64,000 nucleotides of DNA, taken from Proteobacteria bacterium ST_bin11. GTDB taxonomy: Bacteria > Pseudomonadota > Gammaproteobacteria > Methylococcales > Methylomonadaceae. This document shows, piece by piece, positions 9,646-18,451 of the stretch (its first letter is position 1; every line of letters starts with the position of its first letter). Both the position numbers and the translations under genes were made by a program. The notes beneath the pieces are model-generated. The model was given only the letters and a program-made list of their open reading frames with translations. It searched no databases and was not told the DNA's origin. The stretch lies in the NCBI GenBank assembly GCA_002083615.1, contig MSXO01000002.1, forward strand, positions 124,001-188,000, given 5' to 3'.

Positions 9646-10545
9646 TTAAACGTTCACCGGCCAGTTAGCTAGCAACTGTTGATGCTCACTCAAGCTAGGT
9701 AAACCAGGCCTAGCGCCTATTTTGGTGCAGCAAAACGCGCCGGCTACACTGGCGTAACGCAATAATTCCATCCAGCTTAAGCCGCTGGCAAGGCCGGCGG
9801 CGAAGGCGCCATGAAAGGCGTCGCCGGCACCGGTGGTGTCTATGGCGACGATGGGCGGCGCGTTGAGGCTGCCGAGATCCTGGTCGCGTTGCCAGATCAA
9901 ACCGCGTTCGCCCAGGGTAATGACTACCACCGGGGCAACTTGCGCCAGTTTGGATAAGGCCAGGTTTTCGTCGCCGGCATATTGCACGGCAAACTTTTCC
10001 GAACAGACCAGATATTCGACTTTATCCATCAGAGCCAAAGTGCCGTCGTGCAGCGAGCCGGCGTCTAACACTGTCGGTATCGGCTGGGTTAACTGATTCA
10101 GTAGATTCAGCGAAAGATGCGGTTCATGACCATCGAACAACAGCACTTTGGCTGCTAAGGCGTCAAAGTCGATAGAGGTGGCGGGCAAGGCGCTGGTTTG
10201 CCCTTTGTAATTGATTAAGGCGCGCTGACCGTTCGGTTTGACCAGCACCGTCGATAGCGGGGTTGGTGAAGCACCACGCACCACGAAGTGCGTATCGACG
10301 CCATGCTCTTGCAACTCCCGTAAATGACTATCGCCATACACGTCATTACCCAAATAGCCGCAAAAGCCGGCCTTGCCGCCCAATTTGGCAACCGTGACGG
10401 CGGCATTGGCCGCAGGTCCGCCGCCGCAACCGAGCAGGTCGTCAGCGACGATTTTTTCATCGGGACCGGGATGATGGGTCACGGAAAATACCAGATCGTA
10501 ACTGGCATGGCCGATACAAAGTACGTCGAGCGGTGTGGCTGTCAT
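9646..10545 (-). CDS. PfkB/ribokinase-family carbohydrate kinase
   Basis: An ATP-dependent kinase of the ribokinase fold, 299 residues. The N-terminal substrate-side motif GCGGGPAANAAVTVAKLG (39-56) and the C-terminal signature DTTGAGDAFHGAFAAGL (236-252) with catalytic Asp242 are clear. Sugar specificity cannot be read from sequence; fructose, ribose, adenosine and sulfofructose kinases share these motifs. It overlaps the end of the upstream RLAN/ATP-grasp gene by four bases, so the two are translationally coupled. That suggests the kinase may act with the ligase, or that it is a metabolic passenger. Confidence 0.88.
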   Translation of the reverse strand: MTATPLDVLCIGHASYDLVFSVTHHPGPDEKIVADDLLGCGGGPAANAAVTVAKLGGKAGFCGYLGNDVYGDSHLRELQEHGVDTHFVVRGASPTPLSTVLVKPNGQRALINYKGQTSALPATSIDFDALAAKVLLFDGHEPHLSLNLLNQLTQPIPTVLDAGSLHDGTLALMDKVEYLVCSEKFAVQYAGDENLALSKLAQVAPVVVITLGERGLIWQRDQDLGSLNAPPIVAIDTTGAGDAFHGAFAAGLASGLSWMELLRYASVAGAFCCTKIGARPGLPSLSEHQQLLANWPVNV

Positions 10546-12020
10546 TGCGCAACACCCTTGCTGCGGTTGTCCATGCGCCGCAGAAATTCGCCCATGATGG
10601 CTTTGTACAATTCATCGCCCAGATATTTATCTTCCACGCCACTATCGATGCTGGGATTGTCGTTGACTTCTATCACATAGCCTTTCCCCTTGATTTCTTT
10701 TACATCGACGCCGTACAAGCCGTTGCCTATCGGCTGTGTCGCCCGTAACGCGGCATCGAGTACGCCTTTCGGTACTTCAAAAGTAGGTAAGGTATCGAAA
10801 TTGCCGCTGTCGGTGCGTTTGGCGCCATGCCGGTAAATCTGCCAATGGTTTTTCACCATGAAGTAGCGGCAGACGTACAGGGCTTTTTGGTTGAAGATGC
10901 CGATTCGCCAATCAAAATCGGTGTACAAAAATTCCTGGGCCAGCAACAGCGCCGATTGCTCGAATAATTCCGCAACTTTGCTTTCCAATTCCTGGCGGTT
11001 ATGCACTTTGACAATGCCGCGCGAAAACGAGCCGTCCGGAATTTTGATCACCACCGGATAGCCGGCATTGGCTTCCAAGTTGTCGAGATGTTGCTTATTG
11101 CCTTTATGCAAGATCCAGGTTTTTGGCGAGGGTACTTTGTGGGTCCGAAACAAGTCGGCCAGATAGACTTTATTGGCGCAGCGCAGGATGGAAGTCGGGT
11201 CGTCGATCACCACTAAGCCTTCCGCTTCCGCTTTTTTTGCGAAACGGTAAGTGTGATGGTCGATGGCGGTGGTTTCGCGGATGAACAGCCCGTCAAACTC
11301 CGGCAGTCGGCCGTAATGATTCAGGGTGATCAGTTCAACATCAATACCCAGTTGCCGGCCGGCATCGATAAACTTTTTCAGCGCGCCGCGATTGCTGGGC
11401 GGCAATTGTTCGGAGGGGTTGATTAGAATCGCCAGATCATAGCGCGCGGTCTTTTTGGCCCGACTTTTCCGCCACACCTTTTTGCTGAAGCGATCCAGGG
11501 CGTCGGCAAACAAGGTCTGCATCGCATCGTCCAGTTGCCTGGGGGAGACGGCGTTTAAGTCGATAATTTGCCACTGCTGCTCGAAGCGTAAGCGAATTTC
11601 CAAAATCGGGCAGGCGAAACGCTCGAACAGTAAGCGCGCCAACTCTTGAAATGCGGGTTCCGGCGTCGTGCCGAAATAGCTATACAGGGTAAATTCGCCG
11701 TTTTTGTTTTGATGTTTGAAGGCGCGCGCCAGCGGCTGGGTTAAGTCTTCCAGTTGCAGCCTATACAAGGCGTTTTTACCCAAGTCGTTGATCACTTTTA
11801 CCGACGGAATGACGTGGTGATTCCGCGCCTCTGCCAGCAGCGAACAATAGTAGCCGTCAGACAAATAGGTATAACTGCTGCACAGGTTTATCACTCGCAC
11901 CCGTTGGTCGGGGTCGGTTTGTTCGCTGGCTAAATAATCTTCAAAGCTGACGACTTGGTCGCTGGGATAATAAGGATTCCAATCCGAAAGGTCGTCAACG
12001 ACCAATAGCGTGCTTGCCAT
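10542..12020 (-). CDS. RimK-like ATP-grasp ligase with RLAN N-terminal domain
   Basis: A 492-residue protein. The first 150 or so residues (VVDDLSDWNPYYPS, CSSYTYLSDGYYCSLLAEARNH) match the RLAN domain, found only in front of RimK-like ATP-grasp domains. The ATP-grasp part spans about 290-480, with KIPDGSFSRGIVKV in the ATP-binding loop and EVNDNPSIDSG carrying the metal-binding Glu/Asn. RimK relatives form amide bonds between an amino acid and a carboxylate on a peptide or protein; this subfamily has no established substrate. It faces the DUF2817/GNAT-C39 pair from a shared intergenic region (12021-12177) and is coupled to the PfkB kinase. The enzyme class is confident, the role unknown. Confidence 0.88.
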   Translation of the reverse strand: MASTLLVVDDLSDWNPYYPSDQVVSFEDYLASEQTDPDQRVRVINLCSSYTYLSDGYYCSLLAEARNHHVIPSVKVINDLGKNALYRLQLEDLTQPLARAFKHQNKNGEFTLYSYFGTTPEPAFQELARLLFERFACPILEIRLRFEQQWQIIDLNAVSPRQLDDAMQTLFADALDRFSKKVWRKSRAKKTARYDLAILINPSEQLPPSNRGALKKFIDAGRQLGIDVELITLNHYGRLPEFDGLFIRETTAIDHHTYRFAKKAEAEGLVVIDDPTSILRCANKVYLADLFRTHKVPSPKTWILHKGNKQHLDNLEANAGYPVVIKIPDGSFSRGIVKVHNRQELESKVAELFEQSALLLAQEFLYTDFDWRIGIFNQKALYVCRYFMVKNHWQIYRHGAKRTDSGNFDTLPTFEVPKGVLDAALRATQPIGNGLYGVDVKEIKGKGYVIEVNDNPSIDSGVEDKYLGDELYKAIMGEFLRRMDNRSKGVAQ

Positions 12021-12177
12021 GGTAAAAAATACTCAGTAGGTTTAGGTTGGGCGGGGATTTTGAAACCAGTCGGGTTTTAAGACAAGCCGAATTCTTTAGT
12101 TCCCCTTTAAGACTGCCTATTGCTTGCGGCTTAGGGGTTTGCCAAACTGTACTATTACTGTCTCCGAACATTTGAGT

Positions 12178-13281
12178 ATGCAGATGAGTTTGTCCCCCTA
12201 CGGCACCGAAATCGATACCAGCGTATTCCCGTCTTGCTATGCAACGGCGCGCCAGGCTTGTTTGACGCTGCTGAACGAGGTGAGGCAACCGGTGAGGCAC
12301 GACATTTATGAATGCGCCGGGTTGGGGCCAGAAGGCGAGGCCCTGTTGACGGATACCGCCTGGATAGGTGATGAAAATGCAGACAATCTGGTGGTGGTCA
12401 TCGCCGCCACGCACGGCGTGGAAGGCTTTGCCGGCAGCGCGATACAGCTTGATTTGCTGCAGGGTTTAATCAAGCGCCAGCTCGATATCCCAAACGATAC
12501 GGCAATATTGCTGATCCACGCGCTAACACCCTGGGGCTACGCCTGGTCGCGGCGTTGCGACGGCGACGGCGTGGATTTGAACCGCAATGCGGTTGATTTT
12601 TCTCAGCCTTTGCCGGACAACCCGGATTACGACCATTTGCGGGATTGGTTTTTTGTGGTGGATGCGGCGCAAAGACAACAGGCCTTTGCCGACTTTAGCC
12701 GGCAATACGGTCGAGTCGCGCTGGAAAAAGCGATCAGCGGCGGCCAATACCGCGATCCAAGCGGGCCATTTTACGGTGGCCGGGTGCGGGCACATGGCAG
12801 ACGGGTCTGCGAAGATTTAATTCAAGGTCACAATCTGGCGCAGCGTCGTGTGGCGGTAGTGGATTTGCATACCGGCCTGGGGTCTTACGGCTACGGGGAG
12901 ATCATCTGCGATCATCAGCCTGACAGCGCCGGTGCGGCGGTCGCACAGGGCTGGTATGGCGATTCGGTGACTCTGCCGCTGGCGGGCACTTCCAGCTCGG
13001 TGCCTAAGCTGGGTTTGTTGGATTACCTGTGGCACGCCAACATGAATTCGCAAAGTTGTTATGTGACGCTGGAGTTTGGCACTTACAGCACAGACCACTT
13101 GTTTGAAGTGCTGTTGCGTGATCATCAGCTGTGGGCGGCTGAGGACAATCAAGATCAGCGTTTTGCACACAGCATGGTGATGCGCCATCATTTCTGTCCC
13201 AACGACAATGCCTGGCAGGAAATGGTGTTGTTTCGTGCTCGGCAAGTGCTGGGTCAGGCGCTACGCGGAGTGTCTGCGTGA
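12178..13281 (+). CDS. DUF2817 / M14-like zinc carboxypeptidase family protein
   Basis: A 367-residue protein with the zinc-peptidase signature of the M14 clan. H79 and E82 lie in ATHGVEGFAGS, DGDGVDLNRNAVDF at about 128-141 supplies the NRN substrate-carboxylate pocket, and VVDLHTGLGSYGYGE holds the third ligand His. DUF2817 proteins are mostly uncharacterised relatives of carboxypeptidases and aspartoacylases. I chose ATG 12178; ATG 12184 is possible and an upstream TTG is unlikely. The stop overlaps the start of the GNAT/C39 gene (ATGA at 13278-13281). A hydrolase of this kind beside an ATP-grasp ligase could remove what the ligase adds; that is inference. Confidence 0.85.
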   Translation: MQMSLSPYGTEIDTSVFPSCYATARQACLTLLNEVRQPVRHDIYECAGLGPEGEALLTDTAWIGDENADNLVVVIAATHGVEGFAGSAIQLDLLQGLIKRQLDIPNDTAILLIHALTPWGYAWSRRCDGDGVDLNRNAVDFSQPLPDNPDYDHLRDWFFVVDAAQRQQAFADFSRQYGRVALEKAISGGQYRDPSGPFYGGRVRAHGRRVCEDLIQGHNLAQRRVAVVDLHTGLGSYGYGEIICDHQPDSAGAAVAQGWYGDSVTLPLAGTSSSVPKLGLLDYLWHANMNSQSCYVTLEFGTYSTDHLFEVLLRDHQLWAAEDNQDQRFAHSMVMRHHFCPNDNAWQEMVLFRARQVLGQALRGVSA

Positions 13282-14408
13282 CTGCACTGCCCGCATTAGC
13301 CAGCGACCTAGTCGTGCGCCCGGCGCAAAGCGCCGATCTTGAGGGCTTGGTGGCCTTGGAAAATGCCAGCTTTGCCACCGATAAATTAAGTCGACGCAGT
13401 TTTCGGCATTGGTTGAGTTTCGATCATCGGGCGCTGCTGGTGGTCGAATGGGCCGGCTTGGTGGCGGGCTATATTTTGATTATCTATCACCCCGGCACGC
13501 GCTTGGCGCGGATTTATTCCCTGGCCGTTTCCCCGCAGCTACGTGGCTACGGTATCGCCAAGGCCCTAATGCTGGCCGGCGAGCAAGCGGCGCGCGACGA
13601 TGGTCGTTTGTATTTGCGCTTGGAAGTCAGCGTAGACAATGCCCCGGCCATCCGCTTATATGAGACCTTGGGTTTTCAAAAGTTTGGTTTGTATCGCGAC
13701 TATTACCAAGACCATAAAGATGCTTTGCGTTACCAAAAGCGCATTCGTCGGTACCGTGATACCCCGCAACATCGCTCGGTACATTGGCTGAGGCAAACCA
13801 CGCCGTTTACCTGCGGGCCGGCGGCTCTAATGATGGCGATGCATGCCTTAAATAAAAGTTATTTGCCGTCGCGCGAACAGGAAATCGAATTGTGGCGCGA
13901 AGCTACGACTATATTTATGACCTCCGGACATGGCGGTTGCCATCCCATCGGGCTGGCCTTGGCGGCAAAGCGTCGGCAGTTTGCGGTGGAGGTGTGGATC
14001 AATCAAACCGGCGCTTTATTTATCGATAGCGTGCGTAGCGAGGATAAAAAGCAAATTGTCGAACTGGTGGATACCTGTTTCAGGCGCGAAGCGGCCGAGC
14101 AGGGCGTGGCGATACACTACGCCAATGTCACTCAGAACGATTTGATCGCCGCCTTCGAGGCCGGGGCGATCCCGTTAATCCTGATCAGTACCTTTTCAAT
14201 GGATCGCAAAAAAGCCCCGCATTGGGTAGTGATGAGCGGTTTTGATAAGGATTGTCTGTATATGCACGATTCCGATCCGGATGAAGGTCGGCAGAGCGAG
14301 TTGGATTGTCAGTTTATTCCCATCGCCAGAGAGGATTTCGATCGCATGTCCTGTTTTGGCAAGTCGCGGTTGCGCACCGCGGTGATTGTCTGGCCTAGCA
14401 GTAAATGA
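13278..14408 (+). CDS. GNAT N-acetyltransferase fused to C39-like cysteine peptidase domain
   Basis: A 376-residue two-domain protein. Residues 10-155 form a GNAT acetyltransferase with the acetyl-CoA loop SPQLRGYGIAKAL (85-97) and NAPAIRLYETLGF (121-133). Residues 165-372 resemble a C39-like papain-fold peptidase: nucleophile C179 in TTPFTCGPAALMMA, a histidine in KKAPHWVVMSGFD, and an aspartate in YMHDSDPDEG. The fusion recurs beside RLAN/RimK-like ligases in other proteobacteria and has been predicted from gene context to act on peptides. It is coupled to the DUF2817 gene. Substrate and products are unknown. Confidence 0.9.
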   Translation: MTALPALASDLVVRPAQSADLEGLVALENASFATDKLSRRSFRHWLSFDHRALLVVEWAGLVAGYILIIYHPGTRLARIYSLAVSPQLRGYGIAKALMLAGEQAARDDGRLYLRLEVSVDNAPAIRLYETLGFQKFGLYRDYYQDHKDALRYQKRIRRYRDTPQHRSVHWLRQTTPFTCGPAALMMAMHALNKSYLPSREQEIELWREATTIFMTSGHGGCHPIGLALAAKRRQFAVEVWINQTGALFIDSVRSEDKKQIVELVDTCFRREAAEQGVAIHYANVTQNDLIAAFEAGAIPLILISTFSMDRKKAPHWVVMSGFDKDCLYMHDSDPDEGRQSELDCQFIPIAREDFDRMSCFGKSRLRTAVIVWPSSK

Positions 14409-14484
14409 GAGCTTTTCGTTCTCAGGCAAGGGCGCAGACGTTACAATTGCAGTATTAACAACGAGTATTCACGAGATATAAGTC

Positions 14485-14643
14485 ATGAACAACCCTAGTC
14501 ACGATGACGGCAGCAAGAAAGTTAAAAATATCGCCGCGGTGCTGTTTCTGTTGGTGCTGACGTTTCTAGTCGGCGGCTCTTATCTGCACCAGCAACGGTT
14601 GGAAGCAGAACAAGTTGCTGCAACTGATAGCGAGCAACCTTAA
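14485..14643 (+). CDS. Small single-pass membrane protein, hypothetical (52 aa)
   Basis: A short reading frame not overlapped by another gene. It has a polar basic N-terminus (HDDGSKKVKN), one hydrophobic segment IAAVLFLLVLTFLVGG (about 16-31), and an acidic tail ending TDSEQP. The start is preceded by a modest GAGATATAAG. It lies 76 bp after the GNAT/C39 gene on the same strand and 123 bp before alaC. The pattern is typical of genuine small membrane proteins. No family is recognised. Confidence 0.5.
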   Translation: MNNPSHDDGSKKVKNIAAVLFLLVLTFLVGGSYLHQQRLEAEQVAATDSEQP

Positions 14644-14685
14644 CGCCCAGGTCGCGTTTTTCGGTCACATCTCGCTGCACCGAAA

Positions 14686-14714
14686 TTGACATCGCCCTGC
14701 AACAACAGTACCTT
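14686..14714 (+). promoter_or_regulatory. Sigma-70-like promoter before alaC-hom-thrC
   Basis: TTGACA at 14686-14691, a 17-bp spacer, and TACCTT at 14709-14714, about 50 bp before the alaC start. The -35 is perfect and the -10 moderate. Predicted from sequence only. Confidence 0.45.
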
Positions 14715-14766
14715 AGCCGGCTTTGTTTAGAAGCCGTCTTCAAAATCAGAATTTCAAGAGTCATTA

Positions 14767-15951
14767 ATGGAAGAATTTCACCGTATTAGTCGTCTGCCGC
14801 CGTATGTTTTTAATATTGTTAACGAGCTGAAAGCCAAAGCCCGAGCGGAGGGCGAAGACGTCATCGATTTTGGCATGGGTAATCCGGATCAACCGACACC
14901 CAAGCACATTCTCGACAAGATGGTGGAAGTGGCACAACGCGATGACACGCATCGTTACTCTGTTTCTAAAGGTATTCCCCGTTTACGCAAAGCCATTTGC
15001 GGTTGGTACAAACGCCGTTTTGATGTCGACTTAGACTTTAATACCGAAGCCATCGTCACCATAGGCTCCAAAGAAGGTTTGTCGCATCTGGCCTTAGCCA
15101 CGCTGGGCCCCGGCGATGTGGTGCTGGTGCCTAATCCCGCTTACCCGATTCATCCATATGGCGTGGTGATCGCTGGTGCCGACATTCGCCATGTGCCGTT
15201 GACACCGGGCGTTGATTTCTTTGAAGAGCTGCAAAAAGGCATTGCCGAATGCTGGCCCAAGCCGAAGATGTTGATTTTAAACTTTCCGGGCAATCCGACC
15301 TGCCAATGTGTAGAGCTGGATTTCTTCGAGAAAGTGGTGGCGATTTGTAAGGAACATAATATCTGGATCGTCCACGACATCGCGTATGCGGACATCGTGT
15401 TTGATGGTTATGTGGCCCCCTCGATTCTGCAGGTGCCGGGTGCTAAGGACATCGCAGTGGAGTTTTTCTCCTTATCCAAAAGTTACAACATGCCGGGCTG
15501 GCGGGTTGGGTTCATGTGTGGCAACCCAACCTTGGTAGCTGCATTAACGCGGATCAAATCCTACATGGATTACGGTACATTTACGCCTATTCAAGTCGCG
15601 GCGATTACTGCTCTTGAAGGCCCGCAGGATTGTGTGAAGGAAATCTGCGATATGTACAAAGCCCGCCGCGATGTATTGTGCGACGGCTTGAATGCCATGG
15701 GCTGGCATGTTGAGAAACCCAAAGCCACCATGTTCGTCTGGGCCAAGATTCCTGAAGCCTATCGACAAATGGGTTCGATAGAATTTGCCAAGAAACTGAT
15801 TATCGATGCCAAGGTGGCTATATCGCCAGGCATTGGGTTTGGTCAACACGGCGACGATCATATCCGCTTTAGTTTGATCGAAAACGAGCATAGAACCCGG
15901 CAGGCCTTGCGCAGCATCCGCAATATGCTGAAAAAAGACAACGTAGTATAA
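14767..15951 (+). CDS. alaC: Alanine transaminase (class I/II aminotransferase)
   Basis: A PLP-dependent aminotransferase of 394 residues closely resembling AlaC, which interconverts pyruvate/glutamate and alanine/2-oxoglutarate. Visible motifs are IDFGMGNPDQPTP near the N-terminus, HRYSVSKGIPRLRKAI (62-77), NFPGNPT (172-178), the PLP lysine K238 in FSLSKSYNMPGWR, and R246. It is followed after 37 bp by homoserine dehydrogenase and then threonine synthase on the same strand, an arrangement common in beta- and gammaproteobacteria. A promoter-like sequence lies just upstream. LL-diaminopimelate aminotransferase is related but differs in the N-terminal part; AlaC is the better call. Confidence 0.9.
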   Translation: MEEFHRISRLPPYVFNIVNELKAKARAEGEDVIDFGMGNPDQPTPKHILDKMVEVAQRDDTHRYSVSKGIPRLRKAICGWYKRRFDVDLDFNTEAIVTIGSKEGLSHLALATLGPGDVVLVPNPAYPIHPYGVVIAGADIRHVPLTPGVDFFEELQKGIAECWPKPKMLILNFPGNPTCQCVELDFFEKVVAICKEHNIWIVHDIAYADIVFDGYVAPSILQVPGAKDIAVEFFSLSKSYNMPGWRVGFMCGNPTLVAALTRIKSYMDYGTFTPIQVAAITALEGPQDCVKEICDMYKARRDVLCDGLNAMGWHVEKPKATMFVWAKIPEAYRQMGSIEFAKKLIIDAKVAISPGIGFGQHGDDHIRFSLIENEHRTRQALRSIRNMLKKDNVV

Positions 15952-15988
15952 TCGCCGTCCTTTTTGGGTATCACGCTAGGAGTCAGGT

Positions 15989-17299
15989 TTGAAGCCGGTA
16001 ACAGTTGGGGTTTTGGGGTTAGGAACTGTCGGTGGTGGCACCGTCAACGTACTTAAACGGAATGCGGAGGAAATTGCGCGCCGGGCCGGTCGTGAAATTC
16101 TCGTTACCCGTGCCTCTGCGCGCGATCTGAACCGGACGCGGATTTGTGCGACCGATGGCATCAGCTTAACAGTCGATCCATTCGAGATCGTCAACGATCC
16201 GGACATTGATGTGGTCGTCGAGTTGATCGGCGGTTACGAATTGGCCAAACAACTGGTGTTAACCGCGATTGCCAATGGCAAACACGTGGTCACCGCCAAC
16301 AAAGCCCTGATCGCCTTGCACGGCAATGAAATCTTTGCCGAAGCCAGCAAAAAAGGCGTGATGGTCTTGTTTGAAGCGGCGGTAGCCGGCGGCATACCCA
16401 TCATTAAAGCTATCCGCGAGGGCCTGGCCGGTAACCGTATCAAATGGCTGGCCGGCATCATCAACGGCACCGGCAATTTCATCCTCACGGAAATGCGCGA
16501 CAAGGGCCGCGATTTTGCTGAGGTATTGGCTGAAGCGCAGGCTTTGGGTTACGCGGAAGCGGATCCAACGTTTGACGTGGAAGGCATTGATGCTGGGCAC
16601 AAGTTGACTATTTTGGCGTCGATTGCCTTTGGCATCCCCTTGCAGTTCGAGAAAGTCTTCACTGAAGGTATCACCAAAATTACCCGTTTGGACGTGGAAT
16701 ACGCCGAAGCGCTGGGTTACCGAATTAAAAATCTGGGTATCGCCCGCAAAACCGAAGACGGCATCGAGTTGCGCGTGCATCCGACCCTGATTCCCAAACG
16801 TCGTCTGATTGCCAATGTCGATGGGGTGATGAATGCGGTATTGGTCTGCGGCGATGCGGTCGGACCCACCTTATATTACGGCGCCGGCGCCGGCGCGGAG
16901 CCGACTGCTTCCGCTGTAGTGGCCGACCTGGTCGATGTGGTCAGAGCGATGACCAGCGACCCGGAAAACCGGGTGCCGCATCTGGCGTTCCAGGCCGATG
17001 CTATCGCCGACATTCCGGTGTTGCCTGCCGAGCAAATTAAAACCGCTTACTATCTGCGTCTGACCGCTGAAGACAAGCCCGGTGTGTTGGCGGATGTAAC
17101 GCGAATTTTAGCTGCGCACAATATCAGCATAGAAGCCTTGATTCAAAAGGAACCGCCGCAAGGCGAGACTTCAGTGCCGATCATCATGTTGACGCAACTA
17201 ACCTTAGAAAAAGAAATGAACGCCGCGATTGCGGCCATCGAAGCGCTGACAACAGTCAGCGGTCAGGTGGCGCGGATTCGCTTGGAAACTTTAGGATAA
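15989..17299 (+). CDS. hom: Homoserine dehydrogenase
   Basis: Reduces aspartate semialdehyde to homoserine in the threonine/methionine pathway. The 436 residues show the Rossmann motif GLGTVGGG (10-17), the NKALIALHG block, the catalytic-domain sequence AGIINGTGNFILTEM, and a C-terminal ACT domain (about 355-430: LRLTAEDKPGVLADVTRILAAHNISIEALIQ) expected to give feedback control by threonine. The start is TTG 15989, preceded by CTAGGAGTCAGG; no ATG fits. threonine synthase starts 3 bp after the stop. Confidence 0.95.
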   Translation: MKPVTVGVLGLGTVGGGTVNVLKRNAEEIARRAGREILVTRASARDLNRTRICATDGISLTVDPFEIVNDPDIDVVVELIGGYELAKQLVLTAIANGKHVVTANKALIALHGNEIFAEASKKGVMVLFEAAVAGGIPIIKAIREGLAGNRIKWLAGIINGTGNFILTEMRDKGRDFAEVLAEAQALGYAEADPTFDVEGIDAGHKLTILASIAFGIPLQFEKVFTEGITKITRLDVEYAEALGYRIKNLGIARKTEDGIELRVHPTLIPKRRLIANVDGVMNAVLVCGDAVGPTLYYGAGAGAEPTASAVVADLVDVVRAMTSDPENRVPHLAFQADAIADIPVLPAEQIKTAYYLRLTAEDKPGVLADVTRILAAHNISIEALIQKEPPQGETSVPIIMLTQLTLEKEMNAAIAAIEALTTVSGQVARIRLETLG

Positions 17300-17302
17300 A
17301 TA

Positions 17303-18397
17303 ATGGCCACCCCAACTCGCTACACAGGTATTATCGAACGCTATCGCGACCGCTTGCCGGTCTCAGCCGACACCCGCTTGATCAGTCTTTGCGAGGGCAA
17401 TACCCCGCTGATTCAACTGCAAAACATCCCGCGTTTGATCGGCAAAGATGTCGATATCTATGTGAAATTCGAAGGTTTGAATCCGACCGGTTCGTTTAAA
17501 GATCGCGGCATGACCATGGCCGTGACCAAAGCGGTGGAAGAGGGCAGTCAAGCCATCATTTGTGCATCTACCGGCAATACCTCGGCTGCGGCAGCTGCTT
17601 ATGCGGTGCGCGCCGGTATCAAAGCGTTTGTACTGATTCCGGATGGCAAGATCGCGCTGGGCAAATTGGCGCAGACTTTGATGTATGGCGCGCAAATTAT
17701 TCAGATCAATGGCAATTTCGATGCCGGGATGGAGATTGTGAAGAAAATTTCCGATCATGCGCCGGTCACTATCGTTAATTCCATTAATCCCTATCGGATC
17801 GACGGCCAAAAAACCGCCGCGTTTGAAATTGTCGATGCTTTGGGCGACGCTCCGGATTTTCACTGCTTGCCCGTTGGCAATGCCGGTAACATCACCGCCT
17901 ATTGGAAAGGGTATAAAGAATATTCGACCGACACCGCTACCCACAAAGCCGTGACTAAAAAACGACCGGTCATGTGCGGTTATCAAGCCGCCGGCGCGGC
18001 GCCGTTTATCGCCAGAGCGATGGTGGATAACCCGGAAACCGTGGCTACGGCAATTCGTATCGGTCATCCGCAATCCTGGGATGGTGCATGGACCGCACAA
18101 AAACAATCCGGCGGTTGGTTCGAGTCGTTCGCCGATGCGCAAATTCTCGCCGCGCAAAAAATGCTGTCTTCTTACGAGGGCATATTCTGTGAGCCGGCTT
18201 CAGCGGCATCTTTGGCCGGTGCTTTGCATGACATCGCCAACGGCAATATCCCGGAAGGCAGCAAGATCGTTTGTACTTTGACCGGTAACGGTATCAAAGA
18301 TCCTGATATTGCTATCAGCCAATGCAAAGACGCGGCTCCGGTGACGATAGACGCCACGCTGGATGCCGTGAAAAAAGCTATTTTGGATTCGATGTGA
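17303..18397 (+). CDS. thrC: Threonine synthase
   Basis: A PLP enzyme that converts O-phosphohomoserine to threonine. At 364 residues it is of the shorter class. The PLP lysine is K66 in NPTGSFKDRGM; the phosphate-binding loop includes CASTGNTSAAAAAYA, and LPVGNAGNITAYW lies mid-protein. It follows hom by 3 bp and is the last gene of alaC-hom-thrC, ending at a strong hairpin terminator. Confidence 0.95.
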   Translation: MATPTRYTGIIERYRDRLPVSADTRLISLCEGNTPLIQLQNIPRLIGKDVDIYVKFEGLNPTGSFKDRGMTMAVTKAVEEGSQAIICASTGNTSAAAAAYAVRAGIKAFVLIPDGKIALGKLAQTLMYGAQIIQINGNFDAGMEIVKKISDHAPVTIVNSINPYRIDGQKTAAFEIVDALGDAPDFHCLPVGNAGNITAYWKGYKEYSTDTATHKAVTKKRPVMCGYQAAGAAPFIARAMVDNPETVATAIRIGHPQSWDGAWTAQKQSGGWFESFADAQILAAQKMLSSYEGIFCEPASAASLAGALHDIANGNIPEGSKIVCTLTGNGIKDPDIAISQCKDAAPVTIDATLDAVKKAILDSM

Positions 18398-18415
18398 GTC
18401 TGACGATGAGCATCG

Positions 18416-18441
18416 AAAAGCCGGCATTTGCCGGCTTTTTT
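18416..18441 (+). terminator. Rho-independent terminator after thrC
   Basis: The stem AAAAGCCGGCA / TGCCGGCTTTT with a two-base loop is followed by a T-run, starting 19 bp after the thrC stop. Confidence 0.85.
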
Positions 18442-18451
18442 ATTGTCTGAT

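Noticed and set aside
17363..18157. Minus-strand reading frame (about 264 codons) opposite thrC
   Set aside because: Fully antisense to a clear threonine synthase, no recognisable domain, and no ribosome site.
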